Source: Arthrobacter sp. FW305-BF8 (GTDB lineage Bacteria > Actinomycetota > Actinomycetes > Actinomycetales > Micrococcaceae). Taken from it: a stretch of DNA of 64,000 nt. The notes beneath the pieces were generated by a model that searched no databases, was not told the DNA's origin, and saw nothing but the letters and a program-made list of their open reading frames with translations. The stretch's first letter is position 1. Each line of letters begins with the position of its first letter. Positions 1 through 7,416 of this stretch are shown here, in pieces. The stretch spans positions 3,224,001 to 3,288,000 of the forward strand of contig NZ_CP084561.1 of assembly GCF_021789315.1 (NCBI RefSeq), given 5' to 3'. Both the position numbers and the translations under genes were made by a program.

Positions 1-1
1 G

Positions 2-1225
2 GGCATGTCACGCGCATCCCATGGTGTGACCGACAAAAACTGGATACCCGCCACTCTTGCCCTGGCAGCTACCCTTCCCGGCCTGGCTCTGTCGCACCCG
101 AGCGCTGCCGTGGCGCTCCTGGCCTTTGCAGGACCGGCAGTAATCGCTGCGTGTATCAAGTCTTGGCAGGCCAATAGTGGGGACTCTGACCATCGAGCGG
201 CTCGCCGCTGGGTGATCTTCGCAACAGGTTATGTATTGCTTACCCTCGTAGTCTGGGTGGCTATCCGACCGAGCTTGGCGTCATCGGGCTGGCTTGCATT
301 CCAAAGTAATGCCCGGGCCATAGGCGAAATTTTGGGAAGCGCCCCAATGGGAACTACCACTGCCTGGGTCTTGCTGGTTCTGACGGTCATCGGACTCTAC
401 GTTATTGTCCGGCACCTGCAACGAATGTGGTGGATTGCCGGAATGTATCTCGTCGGCGCCCTCCTGTACCTGGTCGCTTCAAGCTGGATCGACGGCGACT
501 TCCGGAATTTCCTGACCGGAGTTTGGTACCGTGACAGCAATCGCCTGGCCGCCCTGCTGCCAACGGTCACGTTGCCTGTAGTCGTCATCGGCAGTGAATG
601 GATTATCCTGCGCGTGCGGCACGTCGTAGGGTCACTCGCACGGGCGGATTCGAGCCGTTCCCGGGGACAGCGCATCCTGAGCCGGCTCGTAAAACGGCTC
701 CCTGGCAACCCGGGTGTGGCAGCTACATGTGTTGTTCTGCTGGCCCTTGGAGCGGGGGTTCAGGGCGGTTCCCTTTATGCCGTCCAAGACCGGCTGGCAA
801 CTGTTTTCTCAACGACGGAGAATTCGAAGCCGCTCACCAGGAACCAAGTCGACCTGTTCTCGGAATTGGCGAATATCGTCCCGAGCACGGATGTGATAGT
901 TGCGAACCCGCGAACGGGCGCGTCGCTTGCCTACGCTTTCAGTGGCCGCCGCGTCCTTGCACCCCACATCTTCGGCACGCGGACGGAGCAGGAACAATTG
1001 CTTCTTGACCACTGGGCTGAAGCGTCCTACAACCCCAGAGTTTGCCCGGCTATCCGGGACTTGAAGGCGTATTGGGCCTTGGACTTCGGCGCCCAGGAAA
1101 TTTTCACGCCACGGGGGGAAACACTGCTGGGGCTCCGTGATCTTGTCGATGATTCTGCGCCAGGTGTTGAGTTGGTGAAAGCTGTCGGTGACGCGAGACT
1201 GTTCCGCGTAACTGCCTGCGGCTAA
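2..1225 (+). CDS. Multi-pass membrane protein, C-terminal part (DUF6541-like), 5' partial
   Basis: The reading frame is already open at the left edge. An ATG lies at 5 but has no Shine-Dalgarno sequence, so the true start is probably outside the window. The visible part (about 406 residues) has roughly seven hydrophobic segments (about residues 14-30, 34-50, 68-86, 115-133, 140-157, 178-200 and 235-258). A hydrophilic C-terminal domain of about 145 residues follows, probably outside the membrane. This layout resembles the C-terminal half of the large DUF6541 actinobacterial membrane proteins, often found near cell-surface glycan genes. That fits the galactofuranose cluster starting 1.2 kb away. 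No catalytic motif is visible and the substrate is unknown. A glycosyltransferase-C-like role is possible but not shown. Confidence 0.6.
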   Translation, partial: GMSRASHGVTDKNWIPATLALAATLPGLALSHPSAAVALLAFAGPAVIAACIKSWQANSGDSDHRAARRWVIFATGYVLLTLVVWVAIRPSLASSGWLAFQSNARAIGEILGSAPMGTTTAWVLLVLTVIGLYVIVRHLQRMWWIAGMYLVGALLYLVASSWIDGDFRNFLTGVWYRDSNRLAALLPTVTLPVVVIGSEWIILRVRHVVGSLARADSSRSRGQRILSRLVKRLPGNPGVAATCVVLLALGAGVQGGSLYAVQDRLATVFSTTENSKPLTRNQVDLFSELANIVPSTDVIVANPRTGASLAYAFSGRRVLAPHIFGTRTEQEQLLLDHWAEASYNPRVCPAIRDLKAYWALDFGAQEIFTPRGETLLGLRDLVDDSAPGVELVKAVGDARLFRVTACG

Positions 1226-1229
1226 AGCG

Positions 1230-1277
1230 GAACGGTTGTTGCAGAGCCTTGAGCTTGCAACAACCGTTCGTTTTTTG
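1230..1277. terminator. Rho-independent terminator between convergent genes
   Basis: A 13-14 bp perfect stem (1230-1243 with 1256-1269) with a 12-nt loop is followed on the plus strand by six T residues at 1271-1276. It starts 5 nt after the stop codon of the membrane-protein gene. It lies between two convergent genes and probably ends transcription from the left. Confidence 0.85.
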
Positions 1278-1295
1278 GGGGGGTATTTCAGACGC

Positions 1296-2348
1296 CTATT
1301 TTTGACCGGAGAGGTAGGCGGCCTTCGCCAGTTCCGGCACAAGATTTCGGCTGGCCCATGCCATGCTGAGAGGTGTGCCGCTTTCCATCGCCAGCGTTTC
1401 ATTTCCCGTGATGAAGTACGGTTGTCCGTTGCCAAAACGCGGAAGCCCAGGGACCTTACCGGTCGCCCTATAGTCCGTCATATCAACGGCACCGAGAGCA
1501 ATCACCATGATATCGGCGCTGAGCTCAAGGGCGCGCTCGTGCGGCCATATGAATGAAGGCTGCGCCGTGGGATCTGTATAGCTCTTCCCTTCTGCCTTGA
1601 CTACTTGCAAGCAAGGGGCAGCGACCGATCCAAACTCTTCGGCCAGCTGCATGGGATTCGAAGCCTGCGCGAACACTCGCACATCTGCACCGGCCACTGA
1701 AGATGCCCGCAGGTAGATAACACTTGTCCCCTTCAACGCGGCATAGTCCCGGACAGCGTCTTTCATGGACGTCTCGGTCTTTCGCACAAGCTCCGTTGCA
1801 GCGTCCTGCCTGCCCAAGGCCCGGCCAATAACTGTGACAGCACTACGCCAGTCGCCGTCCTCAGCGGTCGCTTCAGGCACGACGACGGGAGCAAGGCCTG
1901 AGAGGGCATCATAGTTTGCTTTGGACAGCGTGTTGGTCAGGGAAAGGATGAGATCGGGCTCAAGCTTCTCGATCTCGGAAACGGGAACCCCGCGGCCGTC
2001 ATTGAAATAGCTTGGAGCTGGAGCGCTGATGTCATTCAACGCCACCTGCAGCCAGGGAGACTGGTCTCCCTGTGGCATCCCTACCGGGCCCAACCCGAGC
2101 GCTGCACACGTGTCTGCCTCGAGGGCTCCAAGCACCACAACGCGTGTCGGCGGGGCATCGATGGTGGTCGACCCAAAGGCATGGCGCATCGTCACCGGGA
2201 AGGCGTCCGCTCTGGGCGTGACTGCGGGTACGGCTTGCTCATCACCCGAGCAGGCCGCCAATGCAAGCGGCAACGCACCGACGGCCGCCAGGAAGCTACG
2301 GCGTCCGATTGCACGCACGGTGTGTCCACTGTCCTTGGTCCTGGCCAT
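1296..2348 (-). CDS. ABC transporter substrate-binding lipoprotein, siderophore/iron type
   Basis: This 350-residue protein is a class III (FecB/TroA-fold) periplasmic-binding protein. Such proteins capture ferric siderophores or related ligands and deliver them to a permease. The N-terminus combines a twin-arginine-like motif (GRRSFL, residues 15-20) with a lipobox ending at Cys33 (LALAAC), so it is probably an exported, lipid-anchored protein. The family pattern of an early VVVLGALEADTCAALGL helix and a later PDLILS segment is visible. No permease or ATPase gene for iron uptake lies beside it. The gene sits 71 bp downstream of the glycan-export ATPase on the same strand. I see no clear DtxR/IdeR box upstream. 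The ligand is inferred from family only. Confidence 0.82.
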   Translation of the reverse strand: MARTKDSGHTVRAIGRRSFLAAVGALPLALAACSGDEQAVPAVTPRADAFPVTMRHAFGSTTIDAPPTRVVVLGALEADTCAALGLGPVGMPQGDQSPWLQVALNDISAPAPSYFNDGRGVPVSEIEKLEPDLILSLTNTLSKANYDALSGLAPVVVPEATAEDGDWRSAVTVIGRALGRQDAATELVRKTETSMKDAVRDYAALKGTSVIYLRASSVAGADVRVFAQASNPMQLAEEFGSVAAPCLQVVKAEGKSYTDPTAQPSFIWPHERALELSADIMVIALGAVDMTDYRATGKVPGLPRFGNGQPYFITGNETLAMESGTPLSMAWASRNLVPELAKAAYLSGQK

Positions 2349-2419
2349 CTATATGTTCCTCAGTACTAGTTCGGTTCGTTTCCCGGCGGCACCGGATGTT
2401 GAGTCGGGCGCTTCCATCC

Positions 2420-3181
2420 TTAGGCAGCAGAGCGCCGGCGAAGTTCTGCCACCACATCGCGGACAGGGCCGTCCATCTTTACCTCGCCGTGTTCCAGCAG
2501 GACGCCCCGCTCACAGACGGTTGCCACAAGGTCCAGGTCATGGCTCACGACGAAAAGGGTCTTGCCCTTGGCGGACAGCTCCTTGATCTTGGCAATGCAT
2601 TTCCGTTGGAAAGGCTCATCCCCCACCGCCAGGATCTCGTCGATGAGGAACACTTCCGGGTCGGTATGAACGGCAATCGAAAAGGCCAGCTTCAAGTACA
2701 TCCCCGAGGAGTAGAACTTCACTTCGGTGTCGATGAACTCCCCGATCTCGGCAAATTCGACAATCGAATCGAACATATCGGTGATCTGCCGCTCGGTCAT
2801 TCCCAGGATCGCGCCATTCAGATAAACGTTATCCCGTCCGCTCAAGTCGTGGTGGAATCCGGCACCGACCTCGATCAGGCCCGCCACCCGGCCACGGGTG
2901 TGAACAGTTCCCTCATCCGGCTGCAGAACCCCGGAGATGAGTTTCAAGAGTGTTGACTTCCCGGATCCGTTGAGGCCAAGGAGCGCCACTGTCTCCCCTT
3001 GTTCAACGTCCAATGAGACATTCTTCAGAGCGTCAAACTTCTTGGACAGGTCGCCCTTGCGGCCCGTAAGCAGCCAAACAATGGCTTCCTTCATGCTCCG
3101 GGTATGCCTCAGGACAAACTTCTTCCGGAGATTCCGGCAGGTTATAGCGACGGTATCGGATGTGACTGCAGGCACAGTCAT
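2420..3181 (-). CDS. ABC transporter ATP-binding protein for polysaccharide export (Wzt/RfbE type)
   Basis: ATPase subunit of an ABC-2 exporter that moves lipid-linked glycan across the membrane. It has a Walker A motif (GLNGSGKST, residues 69-77), an ABC signature (YSSGM) and a Walker B motif (VFLIDE) followed by the family-typical ILAVGDEPF. With the start chosen here it is 253 residues. It therefore lacks the C-terminal carbohydrate-binding domain of long Wzt proteins and resembles mycobacterial Rv3781/RfbE. An upstream in-frame ATG at 3199 exists, but the ATG at 3181 has a good AGGAG about 7 nt before it and starts 1 bp after the permease stop. Its partner is the permease immediately upstream. 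The likely cargo is a galactofuranose glycan, judged from the two genes before that. Confidence 0.9.
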   Translation of the reverse strand: MTVPAVTSDTVAITCRNLRKKFVLRHTRSMKEAIVWLLTGRKGDLSKKFDALKNVSLDVEQGETVALLGLNGSGKSTLLKLISGVLQPDEGTVHTRGRVAGLIEVGAGFHHDLSGRDNVYLNGAILGMTERQITDMFDSIVEFAEIGEFIDTEVKFYSSGMYLKLAFSIAVHTDPEVFLIDEILAVGDEPFQRKCIAKIKELSAKGKTLFVVSHDLDLVATVCERGVLLEHGEVKMDGPVRDVVAELRRRSAA

Positions 3182-3182
3182 A

Positions 3183-4052
3183 CTAAAGCTCCTGGGCAAA
3201 GTGGACGGAAAGCTTCATAAAGACAACCTGGCCAATCGCAAGGACCAATGCCGCCACGCCGAACGACGCCGGGAACCACACTGACAGGAGGTCAGGCGGC
3301 ATAGCGACGGCGGCAGACTGTTCGGCGCTGAGCGTCGGCGACCAGAAGGCCCAGTGGAAGATCTCCACGGCCACCGTCACCGGGTTCAGCATGTAGACAA
3401 AGAACCAGCCGCGCATGACCTCCTCCACCATTGTCCAGAGGTACAGAACTGGCGAGGCCCAGGTGACTACCATCAGAATCATGTCGACAATGTTCTCGGA
3501 GTCGCGAAAATAGACATTGGCGGCACCGAAAAGCAGCCCCAGGCCAGTGGACAGGATGGCAACGAGCAGCAGCGCAGCAATGACCGCAAGAAGCTGCAGG
3601 ATCGAGGGGCGCCATCCGCCAAGGAGGCATGCCCCCATGAGGACAACCAGTTGCGGGAAGAGGTGCACTGCCGACACCCATACGGTGGATACCGGAAAGA
3701 GTTCCCTGGGCAGGTAGATTTTCCGGATCAGGTCCCGGTTGTCCACGATGGAACGGGTCGCGTTGCCAAGCGATTCCGTGAAGAAGTTGACCAGCACAAT
3801 GCCGGAAAAAAGGTATATCGCATAGTTTGGCGTGCCGCGTTGCATCCCGAGAAAGATGCCGAGCGCGACGAAATAGATCGAGAACTGCATCAGGGGCTTG
3901 ACGTAGGACCAAAGAAGTCCCAGCACTGAGCCGCGGTAGCGGATCTTGATTTCCTTGCGAACCAGCAGTTGAAGCAGGAACCTATGTTGGAAGACGTCGA
4001 CGATCCCGCGGCCGCGCCCGGGCCGCGTCAGTTCATCCGGGCCAGCAGACAC
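3183..4052 (-). CDS. ABC-2 type polysaccharide export permease (Wzm/RfbD type)
   Basis: Membrane subunit (289 residues) of the glycan exporter, with about six transmembrane segments. It has the typical N-terminal LLVRKEIKIRYRGSVLG stretch that precedes the first helix in Wzm/TagG permeases. The start is a GTG directly abutting the TGA of the glycosyltransferase gene (TGAGTG), so translation is probably coupled. The ATPase gene follows after 1 bp. Together the pair should flip the lipid-linked polymer made by the upstream transferase. It resembles mycobacterial Rv3783, the galactan exporter subunit. Confidence 0.9.
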   Translation of the reverse strand: MSAGPDELTRPGRGRGIVDVFQHRFLLQLLVRKEIKIRYRGSVLGLLWSYVKPLMQFSIYFVALGIFLGMQRGTPNYAIYLFSGIVLVNFFTESLGNATRSIVDNRDLIRKIYLPRELFPVSTVWVSAVHLFPQLVVLMGACLLGGWRPSILQLLAVIAALLLVAILSTGLGLLFGAANVYFRDSENIVDMILMVVTWASPVLYLWTMVEEVMRGWFFVYMLNPVTVAVEIFHWAFWSPTLSAEQSAAVAMPPDLLSVWFPASFGVAALVLAIGQVVFMKLSVHFAQEL

Positions 4053-6041
4053 TCAGCTGTCCTCCCCGGCACTGATCCCGAACGTCTTCCGCCATGCATC
4101 GAACGAGGTGATCTGCGGTAGCGCGCTGCGGTACTGCTCGCCGAGCTCTTCCCAGCGCCGGTACAGGCGGGCATGCTGCTGGCCTGCTTCGACCAGCATC
4201 TTCTTGAACTTCTGGGGGTTTCTCCGGTACCAGGAGGCAGCAGTTCCATCCGCGTTGGACACCACCACGCTGTCGTAGTGGGCCAACCTGAACCACCGGT
4301 TGTCGCGGTGGGCCAGGAAGCCCTGCGGCCGCTCCGCGGCCTCCGCATCCGGCCTCTTGACCAGTTGCCGGGCTACGGTCCTGACGCCCCACTTAACCAG
4401 GTCCTTCCGGTTGGGAAGGCCAATCGGTTTCACCCCGGACGGCCCGCGGCCCGCGGCCGGTGCGGGGAAATCGTCGATATCCTCCAGCATCTGCGCATCG
4501 GAATAGAGCTCACGCCGTTTGTTGATCTCCGCCAGCTTTGTGGCGAGGTTCTCATGCAGCCCCGCTGGCCCTTCAAACAGGTCTTCCAGAGCATCCAGCC
4601 GCCCGTGCTCCGTGAAGTACTGCATGGACACGAGGTGTTTAACATCGGACTGGAATGACTCACGGATCATGCGGCCGCCCTTGGCGTGCGTGCTGTACAT
4701 GAGCCCCACCATGAGGCGGTTACGGCCGTGGAAGTAGGCCTGCCACCCCACGAGATCGTCTTTGTCCACCCATGAAACGTGCCACACGGCCGCCCCGGGG
4801 AGCGAGACCGTAGCGAAGCCTGCCTCGCGGGCTCTCAGCCCGAACTCGATGTCGTCCCACTTGATAAAAATGGGAAGCGGCAATCCGATGCTACGGATCA
4901 CCGAGGTGGGGATCATGCACATCCACCACCCGTTGAAGTCCACGTCCACCCTGCGGTGCAGCCAGGGCGTCTGGCGGAGATTGGCGAGACTGAAGTCGTG
5001 CCGCATCTCCATATCATCGTGCGGATGGGCAGGCAGGAACCGGTATGAATCCACGACTTCACCGTAGGAATGCAGGACGGTGCGGCTGTGCAGGTCAAAC
5101 ATGTGTGCGCCGACAATTGTGGGCCGCTTGCAGTAGTCAGCAAACGTCAGCATCCGAATGATGCTTTCCGGCTCGATCACTACATCGTCGTCCAACAGCA
5201 GGGCGTAGTCGCTGCCGTTTTCTACGGCTTCAAACATTCCCCGTGCGAAGCCGCCGGATCCGCCCAGGTTGTCCTGGTCGATAATGCGGAGCTTGCCGCC
5301 CAACTCTGCAGCAACCTCAGCAAACCCTGGCTGGTCCGCGACCTTTTGCGTTCCCTGATCCACGATCAGGACTTCCCGCACATGCTTCAGCGCGTCAGTA
5401 TTCTCCGCCAGGATTCGGGCGTTGTTCAGGCAGAAGTCAGGCTTGTTCATGGTGGTGATCTCAAGGGTCACCGCGCCGGGCTCGCGGCCGTGATCCTCAC
5501 CCAGCCATTCCGCGGATTCCAGCGTGAGGTCTTTGCGACTGGAGGCCAGGTCGAACCAGAACCATCCGCCGTCTCCAAACGGCTTTAGCGAAAGATCAAA
5601 AACGGTGACGGCGTCGCCGTCAACACGCGCTCCGTCCACACGCTGCAGCGTCCCCCGCGCATTCGACTTATTGACCGTGATGGTTCCGTGGCCGCTGGTT
5701 CGCACGACGAGCCGCACGGACCGCAAGGGGGTCCAGCGCCGCCAGTAACTGGCCGGGAAGGCGTTAAAGTACGTTCCGAATGAAAGCTGCTCCCCCGCCC
5801 GGACTTTCAGCGAATGCCGCGAGAGTATGTCTTCGAAGTGGACTTCGCGGCCGCCCGAGCTCACCAGGTGGAGCTTCTCATCCAGTGCTTTTGGGTTTCG
5901 CGCGAACTCATCTGTTTCGCTGAGCCGTATTCCGCTGGCTGGGCCGGCATCCACGTACAGCGAAAGAGTGTCCGTCTGGGACTCAGGCGGAAGAATCACC
6001 CGCTGCAGCATCATCCACTGTTGGTCAGCGGCTGCGCTCAT
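4053..6041 (-). CDS. Galactofuranosyltransferase, GlfT2-like (GT2 family)
   Basis: The length (662 residues) and layout match the GlfT2 family, which polymerises galactofuranose from UDP-galactofuranose on the inner membrane face. There is an N-terminal beta-rich domain, then a GT-A fold whose metal-binding DDD motif is at residues 284-286. The acceptor-base region WDDIEF is at 395-400, and a conserved His421 follows in AVWHVSW. A helical C-terminal domain completes the protein. The ATG overlaps the stop of the mutase gene by 4 nt (ATGA), tying transferase production to that of its substrate enzyme. In mycobacteria the family builds arabinogalactan. In this organism the product would be another galactofuranose-containing wall glycan (inference). 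Confidence 0.9.
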   Translation of the reverse strand: MSAAADQQWMMLQRVILPPESQTDTLSLYVDAGPASGIRLSETDEFARNPKALDEKLHLVSSGGREVHFEDILSRHSLKVRAGEQLSFGTYFNAFPASYWRRWTPLRSVRLVVRTSGHGTITVNKSNARGTLQRVDGARVDGDAVTVFDLSLKPFGDGGWFWFDLASSRKDLTLESAEWLGEDHGREPGAVTLEITTMNKPDFCLNNARILAENTDALKHVREVLIVDQGTQKVADQPGFAEVAAELGGKLRIIDQDNLGGSGGFARGMFEAVENGSDYALLLDDDVVIEPESIIRMLTFADYCKRPTIVGAHMFDLHSRTVLHSYGEVVDSYRFLPAHPHDDMEMRHDFSLANLRQTPWLHRRVDVDFNGWWMCMIPTSVIRSIGLPLPIFIKWDDIEFGLRAREAGFATVSLPGAAVWHVSWVDKDDLVGWQAYFHGRNRLMVGLMYSTHAKGGRMIRESFQSDVKHLVSMQYFTEHGRLDALEDLFEGPAGLHENLATKLAEINKRRELYSDAQMLEDIDDFPAPAAGRGPSGVKPIGLPNRKDLVKWGVRTVARQLVKRPDAEAAERPQGFLAHRDNRWFRLAHYDSVVVSNADGTAASWYRRNPQKFKKMLVEAGQQHARLYRRWEELGEQYRSALPQITSFDAWRKTFGISAGEDS

Positions 6042-7225
6042 GCGTCAACGCCCCCGCTTTCAAGGTTGGCTCCGCTTTCGAAATGGGGCCGAATCTGGTT
6101 GTCGAACATTGTTAGCGCCGACCCGATGGCCATGTGCATGTCAAGGTACTTGTACGTACCGAGCCGGCCGCCGAAAAGAACGTTCTTTTCGTCTGCAGCG
6201 AGATCGCGGTATTTGAGCAAACGCTCGCGGTCTGCGCTCGTGTTGATCGGGTAGTAGGGTTCATCGCCCTTTTCCGCGAAACGTGAGAACTCGCGCATGA
6301 TGACGGTCTTCTCGGCCTGGTAGTCGCGTTCCGGGTGGAAGTGGCGGGGCTCGATGATGCGGGTGTAGGGCACATCGGCATCGTTGTAGTTGACCACTGA
6401 AGTGCCTTGGAAATCACCTACGTCGAGCACTTCTTCCTCGAAGTCAATGGTGCGCCAGGACAGGTCGCCCTCAGCGTAGTCGAAGTAGCGGTCCACGGGT
6501 CCGGTGTAGACCACCGGGATGCTGCCGACCACTTTGCCTTTGCTGTACTCGTGCGACTCGTCGAAGAAGTCCGTGTTGAGCCGGACCTCGATATTCGGGT
6601 GTTCGGCCATCTTTTCGATCCAGGCCGTGTAGCCGTTGGTCGGCAGACCCTCGTACTTGTCGTTGAAGTACCGGTTGTCGTAGTTGTACCGGACGGGAAG
6701 GCGGGAAATGATGCCCGCCGGCAGGTCCTTGGGATCCGTCTGCCACTGCTTGCCGGTGTAGTGCTTGATGAAGGCTTCGTAAAGCGGACGCCCAATGAGC
6801 TGAATGCCCTTGTCGTTCAGGTTCTGGGGATCGGTGCCGGCAAGTTCCCCGGCCTGTTCCTGGATGAGTTCCTTCGCCTCGCCCGGCGTCATGTTGGCGC
6901 GGAAGAACTGGTTGATCGTGGCCAGGTTGATTGGCAGGGAGAAAACCTCCCCGCCGTGCACGCCATAGACCTTGTGCACGTAGTTCGTGAAGGCGGTGAA
7001 GCGGTTGACGTACTCCCAGACGCGCTCGTTCGACGTGTGGAACAGGTGCGCACCGTAGCGGTGAACCTCGATCCCGGTCTGCTCTTCCTTCTCGCTGTAG
7101 GCATTGCCTCCGATGTGGTGGCGGCGGTCGAGGACGACTACCTTCAAGCCCAGCTCACTGGCGGCCTGTTCTGCGATCGTCAGGCCAAAGAAGCCTGATC
7201 CTACGATGACGAGGTCAGCAGTCAC
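6038..7225 (-). CDS. glf: UDP-galactopyranose mutase
   Basis: FAD enzyme that interconverts UDP-galactopyranose and UDP-galactofuranose, the donor for the transferase encoded next. The N-terminal dinucleotide-binding motif VIVGSGFFGLT, the following DRRHHIGGNAY segment and the YNDADVPYTRIIE segment are typical of the family. The open frame extends upstream to 7366, but the GTG at 7225 is preceded by AGGAG with a 5-nt spacer and gives the usual N-terminus, so I place the start there (395 residues). It is the first gene of a tightly packed glf, transferase, permease, ATPase cluster. The 190 bp upstream, shared with the divergent FtsK-like gene, should hold its promoter. Confidence 0.95.
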   Translation of the reverse strand: MTADLVIVGSGFFGLTIAEQAASELGLKVVVLDRRHHIGGNAYSEKEEQTGIEVHRYGAHLFHTSNERVWEYVNRFTAFTNYVHKVYGVHGGEVFSLPINLATINQFFRANMTPGEAKELIQEQAGELAGTDPQNLNDKGIQLIGRPLYEAFIKHYTGKQWQTDPKDLPAGIISRLPVRYNYDNRYFNDKYEGLPTNGYTAWIEKMAEHPNIEVRLNTDFFDESHEYSKGKVVGSIPVVYTGPVDRYFDYAEGDLSWRTIDFEEEVLDVGDFQGTSVVNYNDADVPYTRIIEPRHFHPERDYQAEKTVIMREFSRFAEKGDEPYYPINTSADRERLLKYRDLAADEKNVLFGGRLGTYKYLDMHMAIGSALTMFDNQIRPHFESGANLESGGVDA

Positions 7226-7416
7226 TAAATCTCCTGTTTCGAATTCGGGCAGCCCAACGTTGTGCATTGTCTGCTGACCTAGCCTACCCGAGTCTCCCCC
7301 GGCGGCAGTGACCGCAGTCCGGCGGGGGTTTGTCCACATACCCGGAAATGCAGGATCGGCTCGCATGTGAAGAGGACTAGCGTTTCCACCAAAAGGGCCC
7401 GGGAAGGAGGATACGC

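Noticed and set aside
2349..2419. Possible DtxR/IdeR iron box before the siderophore-binding protein
   Set aside because: No sequence close to the 19-bp palindromic consensus could be found in this short region.
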